A stretch of 64,000 bases of DNA from Pseudomonas pergaminensis (GTDB lineage Bacteria; Pseudomonadota; Gammaproteobacteria; Pseudomonadales; Pseudomonadaceae), in the NCBI RefSeq assembly GCF_024112395.2, contig NZ_CP078013.2, forward strand, positions 2,728,001-2,792,000. Reading direction: 5' to 3'. The position numbers were made by a program, and so were the translations under genes. This document shows, one piece after another, positions 25,172 to 34,600 of the stretch. Positions within the stretch are counted from its first letter, which is position 1, and every line of letters starts with the position of its first letter. Below the pieces are notes generated by a model, which was given only the letters and a program-made list of their open reading frames with translations, made no database searches and was not told the origin of the DNA.

Positions 25172-26194
25172 ATGTTGATTTCAGTACAGGCGCTACGGGC
25201 GCTGGCGGCGTGGGTGGTGGTGGGGCATCACTTCATGGGGACGTTTTTCGATTATGAGGCACATAACCCTCTGGAGTTCGTGTTCGCCGATAAGGGCGGT
25301 ATAGGGGTCGACGTATTCTTTGTCATCAGCGGCCTTGTGATTTTCCTGGCGACCGCTGACAAGTCAGTGACACCCAGGCAATTCATACTGATGCGAGTGG
25401 CCAGGATAGTTCCAGCGTACTGGTTCTATACCCTGGTCACGGCTGTAGTCATCGCGGTCGTCCCCTCGATGTTTCCAGATGATCATCTCGAACTGGGTCA
25501 TGCGCTCATGTCGCTGTTGTTTCTCTGCGCTGAAAACCCAGGGGGCTATGGGGTCTACCCGCTGCTGAATGTCGGCTGGACCCTGAACTTCGAGATGCTG
25601 TTCTATGCCCTGTTTGCCATCGCCTTAATGGTTCCCCCGTCATATCGGTTGTGGGTGGTGGCGGTGCTACTGTTTCTCGTGTGCTACATCGGTCCTGTGC
25701 TCGACTTGACCAGCGACTTTTATCGTCAGGACATGGTTTTTGAATTCCTGATGGGCGTTGTGATCGGCATGCTGTACCGCCGCGGCCTGTTTCGGGCCAG
25801 GGCATGGCTACCGTTGTTGGGAATCGTGGTGGCTTGTGCGGCGATTTACCAGGGGGCCGATATACCGCGCGTGCTGGAGTGGGGGGTGCCCAGCGCGATG
25901 TTGGTGATGAGTTTTGTGATGCTGGAGCCTTTCTTTCAAGGCTCTCGCTTTATGAAGATGCTCGGTGATTGTTCCTATTCGGTGTATTTGCTCCACGACC
26001 TGGTGCTGTGTGCTGGACGATGGGTTGTCGGACACACTGGAATCAGCCCCTACTTGATATTGCCTGTTTGCATCGTACTGACCGCATCTGGCGCCTTTTA
26101 CAGCTATCACTGGCTGGAAAAGGGTACATACCTCAGGCTCAAGCGTTGGTTTGGCGTGGAGGCTCCGATTGTCCTTTCCCGACAAAAATACTAG
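25172..26194 (+). CDS. Acyltransferase 3 (OafA/YrhL) family membrane protein
   Basis: Integral membrane O-acyltransferase of 340 residues, about ten predicted hydrophobic spans. The N-terminal ALRALAAWVVVGHHFMG has the family's helix 1 and the essential His, followed by KGGIGVDVFFVISGLVIF and the Arg in MRVARIVPAYWFYTL. Relatives acetylate or succinylate sugars of LPS O-antigen, Nod factors or exopolysaccharides; the substrate here is unknown. The gene appears less GC-rich than cti and nfuA and splits a pair adjacent in P. aeruginosa, so it is probably an inserted gene. The ATG at 25172 has TATTCCGATC upstream and no clear RBS. Confidence 0.86.
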   Translation: MLISVQALRALAAWVVVGHHFMGTFFDYEAHNPLEFVFADKGGIGVDVFFVISGLVIFLATADKSVTPRQFILMRVARIVPAYWFYTLVTAVVIAVVPSMFPDDHLELGHALMSLLFLCAENPGGYGVYPLLNVGWTLNFEMLFYALFAIALMVPPSYRLWVVAVLLFLVCYIGPVLDLTSDFYRQDMVFEFLMGVVIGMLYRRGLFRARAWLPLLGIVVACAAIYQGADIPRVLEWGVPSAMLVMSFVMLEPFFQGSRFMKMLGDCSYSVYLLHDLVLCAGRWVVGHTGISPYLILPVCIVLTASGAFYSYHWLEKGTYLRLKRWFGVEAPIVLSRQKY

Positions 26195-26244
26195 GACTTT
26201 GTACCAACGTAATATTTTGGCGTAAACTGCCGGCAAGCCTGTGA

Positions 26245-26838
<594 letters not shown>

Positions 26839-26857
26839 GTAAGATGTTCACTGCAAA

Positions 26858-26890
26858 CAAAAAAACGGCGCCCCGTGAGCGCCGTTTTTT
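26858..26890 (+). terminator. Intrinsic terminator after nfuA
   Basis: AAAAACGGCGC-CCCGTGA-GCGCCGTTTTTT: a seven-bp GC stem, seven-base loop and U-run, 26 bp after the nfuA stop. Confidence 0.93.
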
Positions 26891-26939
26891 ATGCTTAAAA
26901 TTCAGCGTCTTACGCCGTCTATCTAACGCCGAAGATTAA

Positions 26940-26966
26940 CTGTAGGAGCCGGCTTGCCGGCGATAG
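26940..26966. repeat. Single REP
   Basis: CTGTAGGAGCCGGCTTGCCGGCGATAG, the GTAGGAGCCGGCTTGCC class in its full form. It lies in the nfuA-cobM gap between convergent genes. No inverted partner is seen nearby. Confidence 0.85.
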
Positions 26967-27085
26967 CTGCGTGTCAGTCAACAGATTCGGCAGCAGATAC
27001 GCCGCGATCGTGCGCAAGTCAGCTCTTAAATTATAGTTTTATTCATATATATCAGTTGTTTGTGAATCTTTTGTGAGGTTGTTTA

Positions 27086-27832
27086 TCATGGCCGATAGAG
27101 GTGTGCATGCCCGGCCCGATACAACGAAGACTCACTGAAACTATCATTGGCCAGCACCCGACCCACCACAATCAATGCCGTACGTCGAAACCCTTTTGCC
27201 GCCACTTTCTCGGCAATGTCATCGAGGGTGCCGACTGCCCAATCCTGATCCGGCCAGGTCGCGCGATGCACCACGGCAATCGGACAATCCGCGCCATAGT
27301 GCGGCAGCAGTTCGGCAACGATTTTATCCAGGTGGTTGACCCCCAGGTGGATCGCCATGGTTGTGGCATGCCGGGCCAGGCTGTCGAAGTCTTCACCGGC
27401 CGGCATGCTGGTTTTATCCGCGTAGCGGGTCAGGATCACGCTCTGGGCGATGTCGGGCAGGGTCAATTCCGTTTCCAGCAGCGCCGCACAGGCTGCCACG
27501 GCAGTGACCCCTGGGATGATCTGGAACGGAATGCCTAGTTCGCGCAAGTGTCGGATCTGTTCACCAATTGCCCCATACAGGCTCGGGTCACCGGAGTGCA
27601 CGCGGGCCACATCCTGCCCTTTTGCGTGGGCGGCCGTGATCAGGTCGATGATCTGCTCCAGATGCAATTCGGCGCTATTGACCAGGGTTTCGGCCTGATG
27701 ACCTTCCAGCACTGCCGCTGGCACCAGTGAACCGGCGTAGATGATCACCGGGCAACTGCGGATCAGCCGCTGGCCTTTGACGGTGATCAATTCCGGGTCG
27801 CCGGGGCCTGCGCCGATGAAGTAGACGGTCAT
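27086..27832 (-). CDS. cobM: Precorrin-4 C11-methyltransferase
   Basis: AdoMet-dependent methyltransferase of the aerobic corrin pathway, converting precorrin-4 to precorrin-5. The 248-residue protein begins with the family signature MTVYFIGAGPGDPELIT (residues 1-17) and has the HSGDPSLYGAIGEQ motif (~80-93) and VIPGVTAVAACAA (~105-117). The start at 27832 has AGGA seven bases upstream; a ten-codon longer reading has none. It is the last gene of the riboswitch-controlled cbtB-cbtA-cobE-cobM unit, 69 bp after cobE. Confidence 0.93.
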   Translation of the reverse strand: MTVYFIGAGPGDPELITVKGQRLIRSCPVIIYAGSLVPAAVLEGHQAETLVNSAELHLEQIIDLITAAHAKGQDVARVHSGDPSLYGAIGEQIRHLRELGIPFQIIPGVTAVAACAALLETELTLPDIAQSVILTRYADKTSMPAGEDFDSLARHATTMAIHLGVNHLDKIVAELLPHYGADCPIAVVHRATWPDQDWAVGTLDDIAEKVAAKGFRRTALIVVGRVLANDSFSESSLYRAGHAHLYRP

Positions 27833-27901
27833 GGTAATTCCTGTCGAAAAACGGGCGAGCATGAATGTTATTCATGATCTGGGCGGGCGATTATCGGGAT
27901 T

Positions 27902-28294
27902 TTAGCCGGCGCACGCCAATGCAAAGGTCGCTTGGGCGTTTTTTCTGCGGGTGATCAGCAGGCGGGCAGGGGCGTGACCGAGGTGTTCAGCCAGGGCCAA
28001 GGCGGCGCTTTCAGCGATGCCGTAACAGCCGGTATGGGCAAAAACCACCTCGGATTTGTGGCTCAGGCGATTTTCGAAAACCGCCAGTTGCTCGGCGCTG
28101 AAACACTGCAACGGCAGGTCCAGTGCTTTGGCCAGCGCCAGCAGGCCTGGTTCATCCTGTTTGCGATCGATACTGGCCAGCGCGGTGATGCGCTGGCGCT
28201 CGATATCGCCCTCGGCGAGGGCCGCATCAAACAGGGCCTGCAAGGCGTGAACATCACAACCGCGCTGGCAGCCCAGGCCGACCACCAGGATCAT
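27902..28294 (-). CDS. cobE: Cobalamin biosynthesis protein CobE / CbiG C-terminal domain
   Basis: A 130-residue stand-alone version of the CbiG C-terminal domain; in aerobic pathway organisms CobE is encoded with corrin methyltransferases, and its exact step is not settled. The N-terminus VVGLGCQRGCDVHALQALFDAAL and the C-terminal VFAHTGCYGIAESAALALA are the recognisable blocks. Its start codon overlaps the cbtA stop by 4 bp, so the two are translationally coupled. Confidence 0.85.
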   Translation of the reverse strand: MILVVGLGCQRGCDVHALQALFDAALAEGDIERQRITALASIDRKQDEPGLLALAKALDLPLQCFSAEQLAVFENRLSHKSEVVFAHTGCYGIAESAALALAEHLGHAPARLLITRRKNAQATFALACAG

Positions 28295-28995
28295 GCCGCG
28301 TATTGATCGTCACGGTTGCGGCGGAACAGCCACGCACTGATCAGGCCCAGGGCCAGCCAGAATGCGACGTTGGTCAATTGCGAAGCGATCTTGAACTGGG
28401 CTTCCAGGGCTTCCGGGGCCAGCATCGAGTGTACTTCTGGCTGTGGAGCACCGATCATGTGCGGCACCACCAGGATCGCCACGCCCAGCGCTTTGAGCAG
28501 CCAGTTGCGACCGAACACAATCAGCGCGATACCGGCGGCGGTCGACGCGGCAGTGCCGATCCACCAGATCTGCCGTTGCGCCAGGTCAGCCGCGGCGGTG
28601 CCTGGCAGCTCTGGCGGCAGGCCCAAGGTTGGCGCCAGCACAAAGGTTGCGTAACCCGCCAGGCCCCAGAGCAGGCCTTGCGCCGTACGGGTCGGCGCAC
28701 GCAGGGTGTACAGGCCGGCCAGCATCAACGCAAACCCGACCGCGACTACCAAGTTGCCGCCGGTGGTGGACAGCACGCGTTGCCAGCCATCTTCGGGTTC
28801 CCAGGCTTCGGCGTCGTGGGTGTGGGCGGCGCCACCCTCGGTGTGTGCATGGGCCACTTCGGTGGCGGCAGGGGCATGTTCGTAGGTTTCCGCTTGCAGA
28901 ATCAGCGGGGCGACCCAGAAGCTTTGCAACAGGGTCAGCAGCAGGGCGGCCAGAAGACCGGTGAAACCTGCGGTTTGCGCGATACGCTTGATCAT
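28291..28995 (-). CDS. cbtA: CbtA family cobalt transporter subunit
   Basis: CbtA is a predicted five-helix inner-membrane protein found under B12 riboswitches and thought to take up Co2+ with CbtB. The 234-residue protein starts MIKRIAQTAGFTGLLAALLLTLLQSF, then has a His-rich external loop (HAHTEGGAAHTHDAE, ~47-61) suited to metal capture, and further spans to residue ~225. Start at 28995; a longer reading adds an Arg-rich leader that overlaps the cbtB region. It lies 11 bp after cbtB and overlaps cobE. Confidence 0.9.
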   Translation of the reverse strand: MIKRIAQTAGFTGLLAALLLTLLQSFWVAPLILQAETYEHAPAATEVAHAHTEGGAAHTHDAEAWEPEDGWQRVLSTTGGNLVVAVGFALMLAGLYTLRAPTRTAQGLLWGLAGYATFVLAPTLGLPPELPGTAAADLAQRQIWWIGTAASTAAGIALIVFGRNWLLKALGVAILVVPHMIGAPQPEVHSMLAPEALEAQFKIASQLTNVAFWLALGLISAWLFRRNRDDQYAA

Positions 28996-29006
28996 GTCGG
29001 CAGGTC

Positions 29007-29195
29007 TCAGTGGCACGGGAACGCGGCGCTGTGGCGGGTATCGTGGGCGGCGTTGTGCACGGCTTCGATGTGCGAGAAACCGGCGAAGTACACCAGGCAC
29101 GCGCCGAGGATCGACGCGCCGATGGCGGCGGTCAAGCGTTGGCTCAGGGTCGAGGTGCTGCTGGCGGAGTGCGAGGTGCTGCTGATGATCGACAT
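29007..29195 (-). CDS. cbtB: CbtB family cobalt transporter subunit
   Basis: A 62-residue protein with a Ser/Thr-rich N-terminus, one transmembrane helix (LTAAIGASILGACLVYFAGF) and a His-rich tail (HIEAVHNAAHDTRHSAAFPCH, five His and a Cys), which is the defining CbtB pattern for Co2+ binding. AAAGGGA precedes the ATG. It is the first gene after the minus-strand cobalamin riboswitch, which is the usual place for cbtB. Confidence 0.92.
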   Translation of the reverse strand: MSIISSTSHSASSTSTLSQRLTAAIGASILGACLVYFAGFSHIEAVHNAAHDTRHSAAFPCH

Positions 29196-29234
29196 GGCGC
29201 GTCCCTTTCAGGTGTCAGGGTGAAACGAGCGCAT

Positions 29235-29266
29235 GAAAACCCCGCGAGCCGGGCACGCAGGGTTTA
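29235..29266 (-). terminator. Riboswitch expression-platform terminator before cbtB
   Basis: Read on the minus strand, AACCCTGCG-TGCCCGGCT-CGCGGGGTTTTC makes a stem followed by a U-rich run, about 40 bp before the cbtB start and after the B12 aptamer. This suits an intrinsic terminator switched by the riboswitch. Confidence 0.7.
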
Positions 29267-29308
29267 AACAGCGCCCGCCCACCGCGGGTTTGTTATCTGA
29301 TTTTTTCG

Positions 29309-29484
29309 GGCCGGTCTCCGGGCTTGCGAGGGGCATTGCGCCTATTAAGCGTCGCCTTCCCATGCCTTGGAGGCACAGTGGATCTGACACTTCGCTCGCT
29401 TACCGTTGCGGGGGCAGCACCGGACTGGTCATATCGCTATGACGCACCGGTTTCCCGTTTCACCCTGTGAGGGGCACCCGAAAC
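29309..29484 (-). promoter_or_regulatory. Cobalamin (B12) riboswitch upstream of cbtB-cbtA-cobE-cobM
   Basis: On the minus strand the aptamer's conserved blocks occur in order: GGTGAAACGGGAA, TGCTGCCCCCGCAACGGTAAG, a GTGGAT... variant region with the GCCTCCAAGGCATGGGAAGGCG stem, and the closing AAGCCCGGAGACCGGCC. These are the known B12 riboswitch signatures. High adenosylcobalamin should shut off cobalt uptake and corrin genes downstream. It is divergent from the second cobalamin riboswitch at 30340. Confidence 0.93.
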
Positions 29485-29526
29485 AAGATGTGTAGGAGAG
29501 CATGGGGGTGGGAGGGGAGTCAATTG

Positions 29527-29806
29527 GGTTGTTGGGGGCATATCCGTTGTTTAGGTAACGGCGGCTTATGGTTCCGCTCTTACAGCGGGTCACTTTTGGA
29601 AAGGCCCAAAAGTAACCAAAAGGCCTTCGCCCCAACACTCGGCACCTCGCCTAGGCTCGGTGTGCCCTCACTCCGGCTTGAATCCGTGGGCCGCCGCGCT
29701 GGGCCATCCTTGGCCCAGCGCGGCTAACCCGGCGTCCTGCCGGGTTACCCACGGATTCAAGCCTGCGTTCGGCCAGCGTGTTTGACGGGGCGCCTCAGAT
29801 CAAGAG
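29527..29806. repeat. Structured intergenic repeat, left copy
   Basis: About 280 bp of non-coding DNA, left arm of an imperfect inverted pair with 30014-30297. It has nested palindromes: GCTTGAATCCGTGGG ... CCCACGGATTCAAGC enclosing CCGCGCTGGGCC-ATCCTT-GGCCCAGCGCGG and AACCCGGCGTCCTGCCGGGTT. It also has the block TATGGTTCCGCTCTTACAGC and GGGTCACTTTTGG. The arm ends in TGTTTGACGGGGCGCCT, shared exactly with the other copy. It may belong to one of the intergenic repeat families of P. fluorescens; that is not certain. Confidence 0.8.
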
Positions 29807-29842
29807 CGACTCGCTTCGCATCGTAGATACGCTTTTCGTTTT

Positions 29843-29945
29843 CTGTAGGAGCCGGCTTGCCGGCGAAAAACGTGAGACCGCCGCGTTTTGTCTGATTCCC
29901 CGCGTCATCGTTGAAGACCATCGCCGGCAAGCCGGCTCCTACAAG
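29843..29945. repeat. REPIN between the two large inverted repeats
   Basis: TGTAGGAGCCGGCTTGCCGGCGA at 29844-29866 and its inverse TCGCCGGCAAGCCGGCTCCTACA at 29921-29943, ~54 bp apart. It is the perfect form of the GTAGGAGCC class, nested inside the larger palindromic arrangement. Confidence 0.9.
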
Positions 29946-30013
29946 ACCGCGTTTGATTTTGCCTTTGCTTTACACCACTCAAGCCGGCTGTCAGGCCGCT
30001 GTGCTTTTGATTT

Positions 30014-30297
30014 TGATCTTAGGCGCCCCGTCAAACACGCTGGCCGGAATTCGGCAGGGATTTGGGGGGTAAACCGGCAGGGATGCCGGTTTAGCCGCCC
30101 CGCGCCATGGATGGCGCGTGGCGGCGGCCCCCCAAATCACTGTCGGATTACGGGCATACCGAGCCTAGGCGAGGTACCGAGTGTTGGGGCAAGAGCGCTT
30201 TGGTTACTTTGCCGCTTTTGCAAAGTGACCCGCCGTAAGGGCGGAACCATAAGCGGCCATTACCGCAGCAACGGATATGTACCCCAACCCAAACCCC
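30014..30297. repeat. Structured intergenic repeat, right copy (inverted)
   Basis: Inverse-complement relative of 29527-29806. Shared blocks are AGGCGCCCCGTCAAACACGCTGGCC, CGAGCCTAGGCGAGGTACCGAGTGTTGGGGC, GTAACCAAA-type A/T runs, GTGACCCGC, GCGGAACCATAAG and ACGGATATGT. The internal stems have changed sequence but keep pairing (AAACCGGCAGGGATGCCGGTTTA; GCCGCCCCGCGCCATGGATGGCGC), so the fold rather than the bases is conserved there. Confidence 0.8.
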
Positions 30298-30339
30298 ATC
30301 ATTGACCATCCCCCAAGCACTGCGTAGCCTTGCACCCTC

Positions 30340-30511
30340 GAGGTTCTTCAGCCCAGGCCGAAGCTAAGAAGGGAACGCGGTCCAAGCCGCGGCTGCCCCC
30401 GCAACTGTAAAGGGTTCATCTGACTGCCACGCCACTGCCATTACAGCGGGAAGGCGCAGCCAGCGCCGGTCGCAAGACCCGCAAGCCCCAAGCCAGGAGA
30501 CCTGCCTCGCA
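30340..30511 (+). promoter_or_regulatory. Cobalamin (B12) riboswitch upstream of cobW-cobN
   Basis: Conserved B12 aptamer blocks in order: GAAGGGAACGCGGT, CCGCGGCTGCCCCCGCAACTGTAA (30387-30410), the GCCACTG B12 box at 30431-30438, GCGGGAAGGCG and the closing AAGCCAGGAGACCTGCC at 30490-30506. The expression platform (30512-30616) is GC-rich and lies just before cobW. Adenosylcobalamin should repress cobW, cobN and possibly the chelatase motor genes. Confidence 0.95.
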
Positions 30512-30616
30512 ACCGATTTTCCAATTCAACCGGGCGGGGTGATCCGGTGACGAAATCCGCTGCTGCGTGCCGTCGCAGGGCCTATCGTCCCGTATGCCCG
30601 CCCCCAAGGGCATCCG

Positions 30617-31678
30617 ATGAAAACACTGGCCAAACTCCCCGTCACCATCGTTACCGGCTTCCTCGGCTCGGGCAAGACCACCTTGCTGCGCCATATGCTC
30701 GACAACGCCCAGGGCCGCCGTATCGCGGTGATCGTCAATGAATTCGGCGAGTTGGGCATCGACGGTGAAATCCTCAAGCAGTGCTCCATCGGTTGCACCG
30801 AAGAAGAAGCCAACGGCCGCGTCTATGAGCTGGCCAACGGCTGCCTGTGCTGCACCGTGCAGGAAGAATTCTTCCCGGTGATGCGCGAATTGGTCGCCCG
30901 TCGTGGTGACCTCGACCATATCCTCATCGAAACCTCCGGCCTGGCCCTGCCAAAACCGTTGGTACAAGCCTTCCAGTGGCCGGAAATCCGCAGTGCCTGC
31001 ACCGTTGACGCGGTGATCACCGTGGTCGACAGCCCGGCCGTGGCCGCAGGCACCTTCGCGGCGTTCCCGGACCAGGTTGATGCCCAGCGCAAACTTGACC
31101 CGAACCTGGACCACGAATCACCCCTGCACGAGCTGTTCGCCGACCAACTGGCCAGCGCCGACCTGGTGATCCTCAACAAGAGCGACTTGATCAGCCCCGA
31201 AGACCTGGCTCGCGTGCGCCTGGAAGTCGCCGAAGAACTGCCACCCGCGGTGAAGATCATTGAAGCCAGCAGCGGTCGCCTGCCGCTGGACGTGTTGATC
31301 GGCCTGGGTGCAGGCTCCGAAGAACACATCGACGGTCGCCACAGCCATCACGATCATCATCACGAAGGTGAAGACGATCACGATCACGACGCCTTCGATT
31401 CCATCTCCATCGACCTGCCGCAAGCCGACGAAGCGCTGCTGCTCGACGCCCTGACGCAACTGGTGGTGCAGCACGGCATCTTGCGCGTCAAAGGCTTCGC
31501 CGCCATCCCGAACAAGCCGATGCGCCTGCTGATCCAGGGCGTGGGCACGCGTTTCGACAAGCACTTCGACCGTGCCTGGAGCGCTGACGAGCCGCGCATC
31601 ACGCGCCTGGTGCTGATCGGTCAGGACCTCGATGCGGCCGGCCTTGAAGCGCAACTGCGCGCCGCCCTCAGCGTTTAA
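30617..31678 (+). CDS. cobW: CobW, COG0523 metallochaperone GTPase
   Basis: A G3E GTPase that is believed to deliver Co2+ to the cobaltochelatase CobN. The 353-residue protein has the Walker A GFLGSGKT (14-21), the metal-binding CLCC at 76-79 (CXCC), the ILNKSDL guanine motif (~185-191) and a His/Asp-rich loop (HSHHDHHHEGEDDHDHD, 242-258). The C-terminal CobW_C domain follows. AAGGGC precedes the ATG. It is under the B12 riboswitch and three bases before cobN, consistent with one transcript. Confidence 0.95.
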   Translation: MKTLAKLPVTIVTGFLGSGKTTLLRHMLDNAQGRRIAVIVNEFGELGIDGEILKQCSIGCTEEEANGRVYELANGCLCCTVQEEFFPVMRELVARRGDLDHILIETSGLALPKPLVQAFQWPEIRSACTVDAVITVVDSPAVAAGTFAAFPDQVDAQRKLDPNLDHESPLHELFADQLASADLVILNKSDLISPEDLARVRLEVAEELPPAVKIIEASSGRLPLDVLIGLGAGSEEHIDGRHSHHDHHHEGEDDHDHDAFDSISIDLPQADEALLLDALTQLVVQHGILRVKGFAAIPNKPMRLLIQGVGTRFDKHFDRAWSADEPRITRLVLIGQDLDAAGLEAQLRAALSV

Positions 31679-31681
31679 CCC

Positions 31682-34600
31682 ATGCACCTGCTCAGGACCC
31701 AGCCCGGTGGTTTCGTCTCGGACGACAATATTGCCGACCTTGGCCAGACCCCCGCTGAACTGGTGATCCTGTGCAGCGGTGATTCCAGCCTGGCGCTGCT
31801 GGCCGAAGCGGCCCAGCAGTTACCCGACGACTACCCCAGCTTTCGCCTGGCCAACCCGATGCAGGTGCAGAACCATGCCTCGGTCGACCTGTATGTCGAT
31901 GAGGTGCTGCGCCATGCCAAGGTCATCCTGATTTCGCTGCATGGTGGCATCGGTTATTGGCGCTACGGCATCGAGCGCCTGGTGGAGTTGGCCGAGCGTG
32001 GCGTGCAGCTGATTCTGGTGCCGGGGGATGATCGCCCGGACCCGGAGCTCAGCGGGTTGAGCACCGTCGGCGCCGAAGCGCGTGATCGCCTCTGGCACTT
32101 CCTGCGCCAGGGCGGCCTAGGCAATGCGCTGGATTTTTATCGCTGCCTGGCCAGTGCCTACCTGGGCCGTGACTACGCCTGGGCGGAGCCGCAGACCCTG
32201 CCGCGCACGGCGATTTATCATCCGCGCCACGCTAACGCCCGCCTGAATGATTGGCAGGCCGACTGGCACGCCGACTGGCCGGTGGCGGCGGTGCTGTTCT
32301 ATCGCTCCCATTTGCAGGCGGCCAATACCGGTTTTATCGACGTGTTCTGCCAGCGCTTGCAGGCCGCGGGGCTTAACCCGTTGCCGATGGCGGTGGCCAG
32401 TTTGAAAGAGCCCGGCTGCCTGGCGGTGGTCGAGGACTGGCTGGATGAGGTGGGTGCGGCGGTGATCCTGAACACCACCGGCTTCGCCCAGTCCAGCCCC
32501 GAAGCGCCGCACTTGCGGCCGTTTCGCCGCAATATCCCGGTGATCCAGGCCATTTGCGCCCAGGACAACCAACCTGGCTGGGAAGCCAGCGAGCAAGGCC
32601 TCGGCCCGCGTGACTTGGCCATGCACATCGCCCTGCCGGAGCTGGATGGACGGATCATCAGCCGGCCAATCAGCTTCAAGGACCTGGCCTGGCGCAGCGA
32701 GCGCAGCCAGTCGGATGTGGTGTGCTACCGCGCCGCGCCCGAGCGCATGGATTTTGTCGCGGAACTGGCACGACGCTGGGTCGAGTTGGCGCGAGTGCCG
32801 AATGCGCACAAGCGCATCGCGCTGATCCTTGCCAACTACCCGACCCGCGACGGTCGGATTGGCAATGGCGTGGGCCTCGATACCCCAGCGGCCGCACTGA
32901 ATATTTTGCGTGCCCTTCAGGCTGAAGGCTATCCGCTGCCGGAGACCTTGCCCGACAGTGGCACGGCGCTGATCCACGACCTGCTCGGCGGCGTCACCAA
33001 CGACCTCGACAGCCTCGACCTGCGCCCGTGCCATCAAAGCCTGGGCCTGGACGACTACGCGGCGATGTTCGCTCGCCTGCCCCAAGCCAATCGGCAGGCC
33101 GTACTGGAACGCTGGGGCACGCCACAAAACGATCCGATGTTCCGTGATGGCCGCATGATGATCGCTGGCCTGCGCCTGGGCCTGACCTTTGTCGGTATCC
33201 AGCCGGCCCGGGGTTATCAGGTGGACGCCAGCGCGGTGTACCACGACCCGGACCTGGTGCCGCCCCACGCGTACCTGGCGTTCTACTTTTGGCTGCGCCA
33301 CACCTACGGCGCCCATGGCGTGATCCATGTGGGCAAGCACGGCAACCTCGAATGGCTGCCCGGCAAAGGCGTGGGGCTGTCGGAAAACTGCTGGCCCGAC
33401 GCGCTGCTGGGGCCGCTGCCGAATATCTATCCCTTTATCGTCAACGACCCGGGCGAGGGCGCCCAGGCCAAGCGACGCACCCAGGCGGTGATCATCGATC
33501 ACTTGATGCCACCGCTGACCCGTGCCGAGACCTATGGCCCGCTGCGTGACCTGGAGCTGTTGGCGGACGAATATTACGACGCCCAGTTGCTGGATCCGCG
33601 CCGCGCTCTGGAATTGCAGAAAGACATCCTCAAGTTGGTGCGCGAAACCCGTATCGACCAGGAACTGGAGCTGGAAAGCGACGCCGATGCCGCCGTGTGG
33701 CTGCCGCGCCTGGACACTTACCTGTGCGACTTGAAGGAGTCGCAAATCCGCGACGGCCTGCATATCTTTGGCGAGTCGCCCGAGGGGCGTTTGCGTATCG
33801 ACACCCTGCTGGCATTGCTGCGCATCCCGCGGGGCGATGGCCGTGGCCCGCAGTCGAGCTTGCTGCGGGTGCTGGCCAAGGCCTTCGACCTGGGCTTTGA
33901 CCCCCTCGATTGCGCCCTGGCCGAGCCGTGGACAGGACGGCGCCCGTTGGTGCTGCAGAAGATCGACGGGCAGTTGTGGCGCACCGCCGGCGATACCCGC
34001 GAACGCCTGGAGCTGTACGCCGCGCGGTTGATCGAGCAGGCGCTGGAAGGGCCGCTTGAGCAGTTGGAAGAGCCCGGCTGGGAGGATGTGAAAGCCGTGA
34101 TCGAAAGCCTGCGTATCGTCGTGGCGCCACGCCTGGACGCCTGTGGTCCGGCGGAAATGCGTGGGCTGCTCGATGCCTTGAGCGGCCGTTTTGTGCCCGC
34201 TGGCCCTAGCGGTGCGCCGAGTCGCGGGCGTCTGGATGTGCTGCCGACCGGGCGCAACTTTTTCAGCGTCGACGTGCGCAACCTGCCCACCACCACCGCG
34301 TGGCGCATCGGTTTCCAGTCGGCCAACCTGATTCTTGAGCGACACCTGCAAGACCACGGCGACCACCTGCGCCAACTTGGCCTGTCGGTATGGGGCACCG
34401 CCACCATGCGCACCGGCGGCGATGATATCGCCCAGGCCATGGCGCTGATGGGCGTGCGCCCGGTGTGGGCGACGGGCAGCCAGCGGGTGGATGACTTTGA
34501 AATCCTGCCGGTCAGCCTGCTCGACCGGCCGCGCGTAGACGTGACGCTGCGGGTGTCGGGCTTTTTCCGGGATGCCTTCGCCAACCTGATCCGCCTGTTC

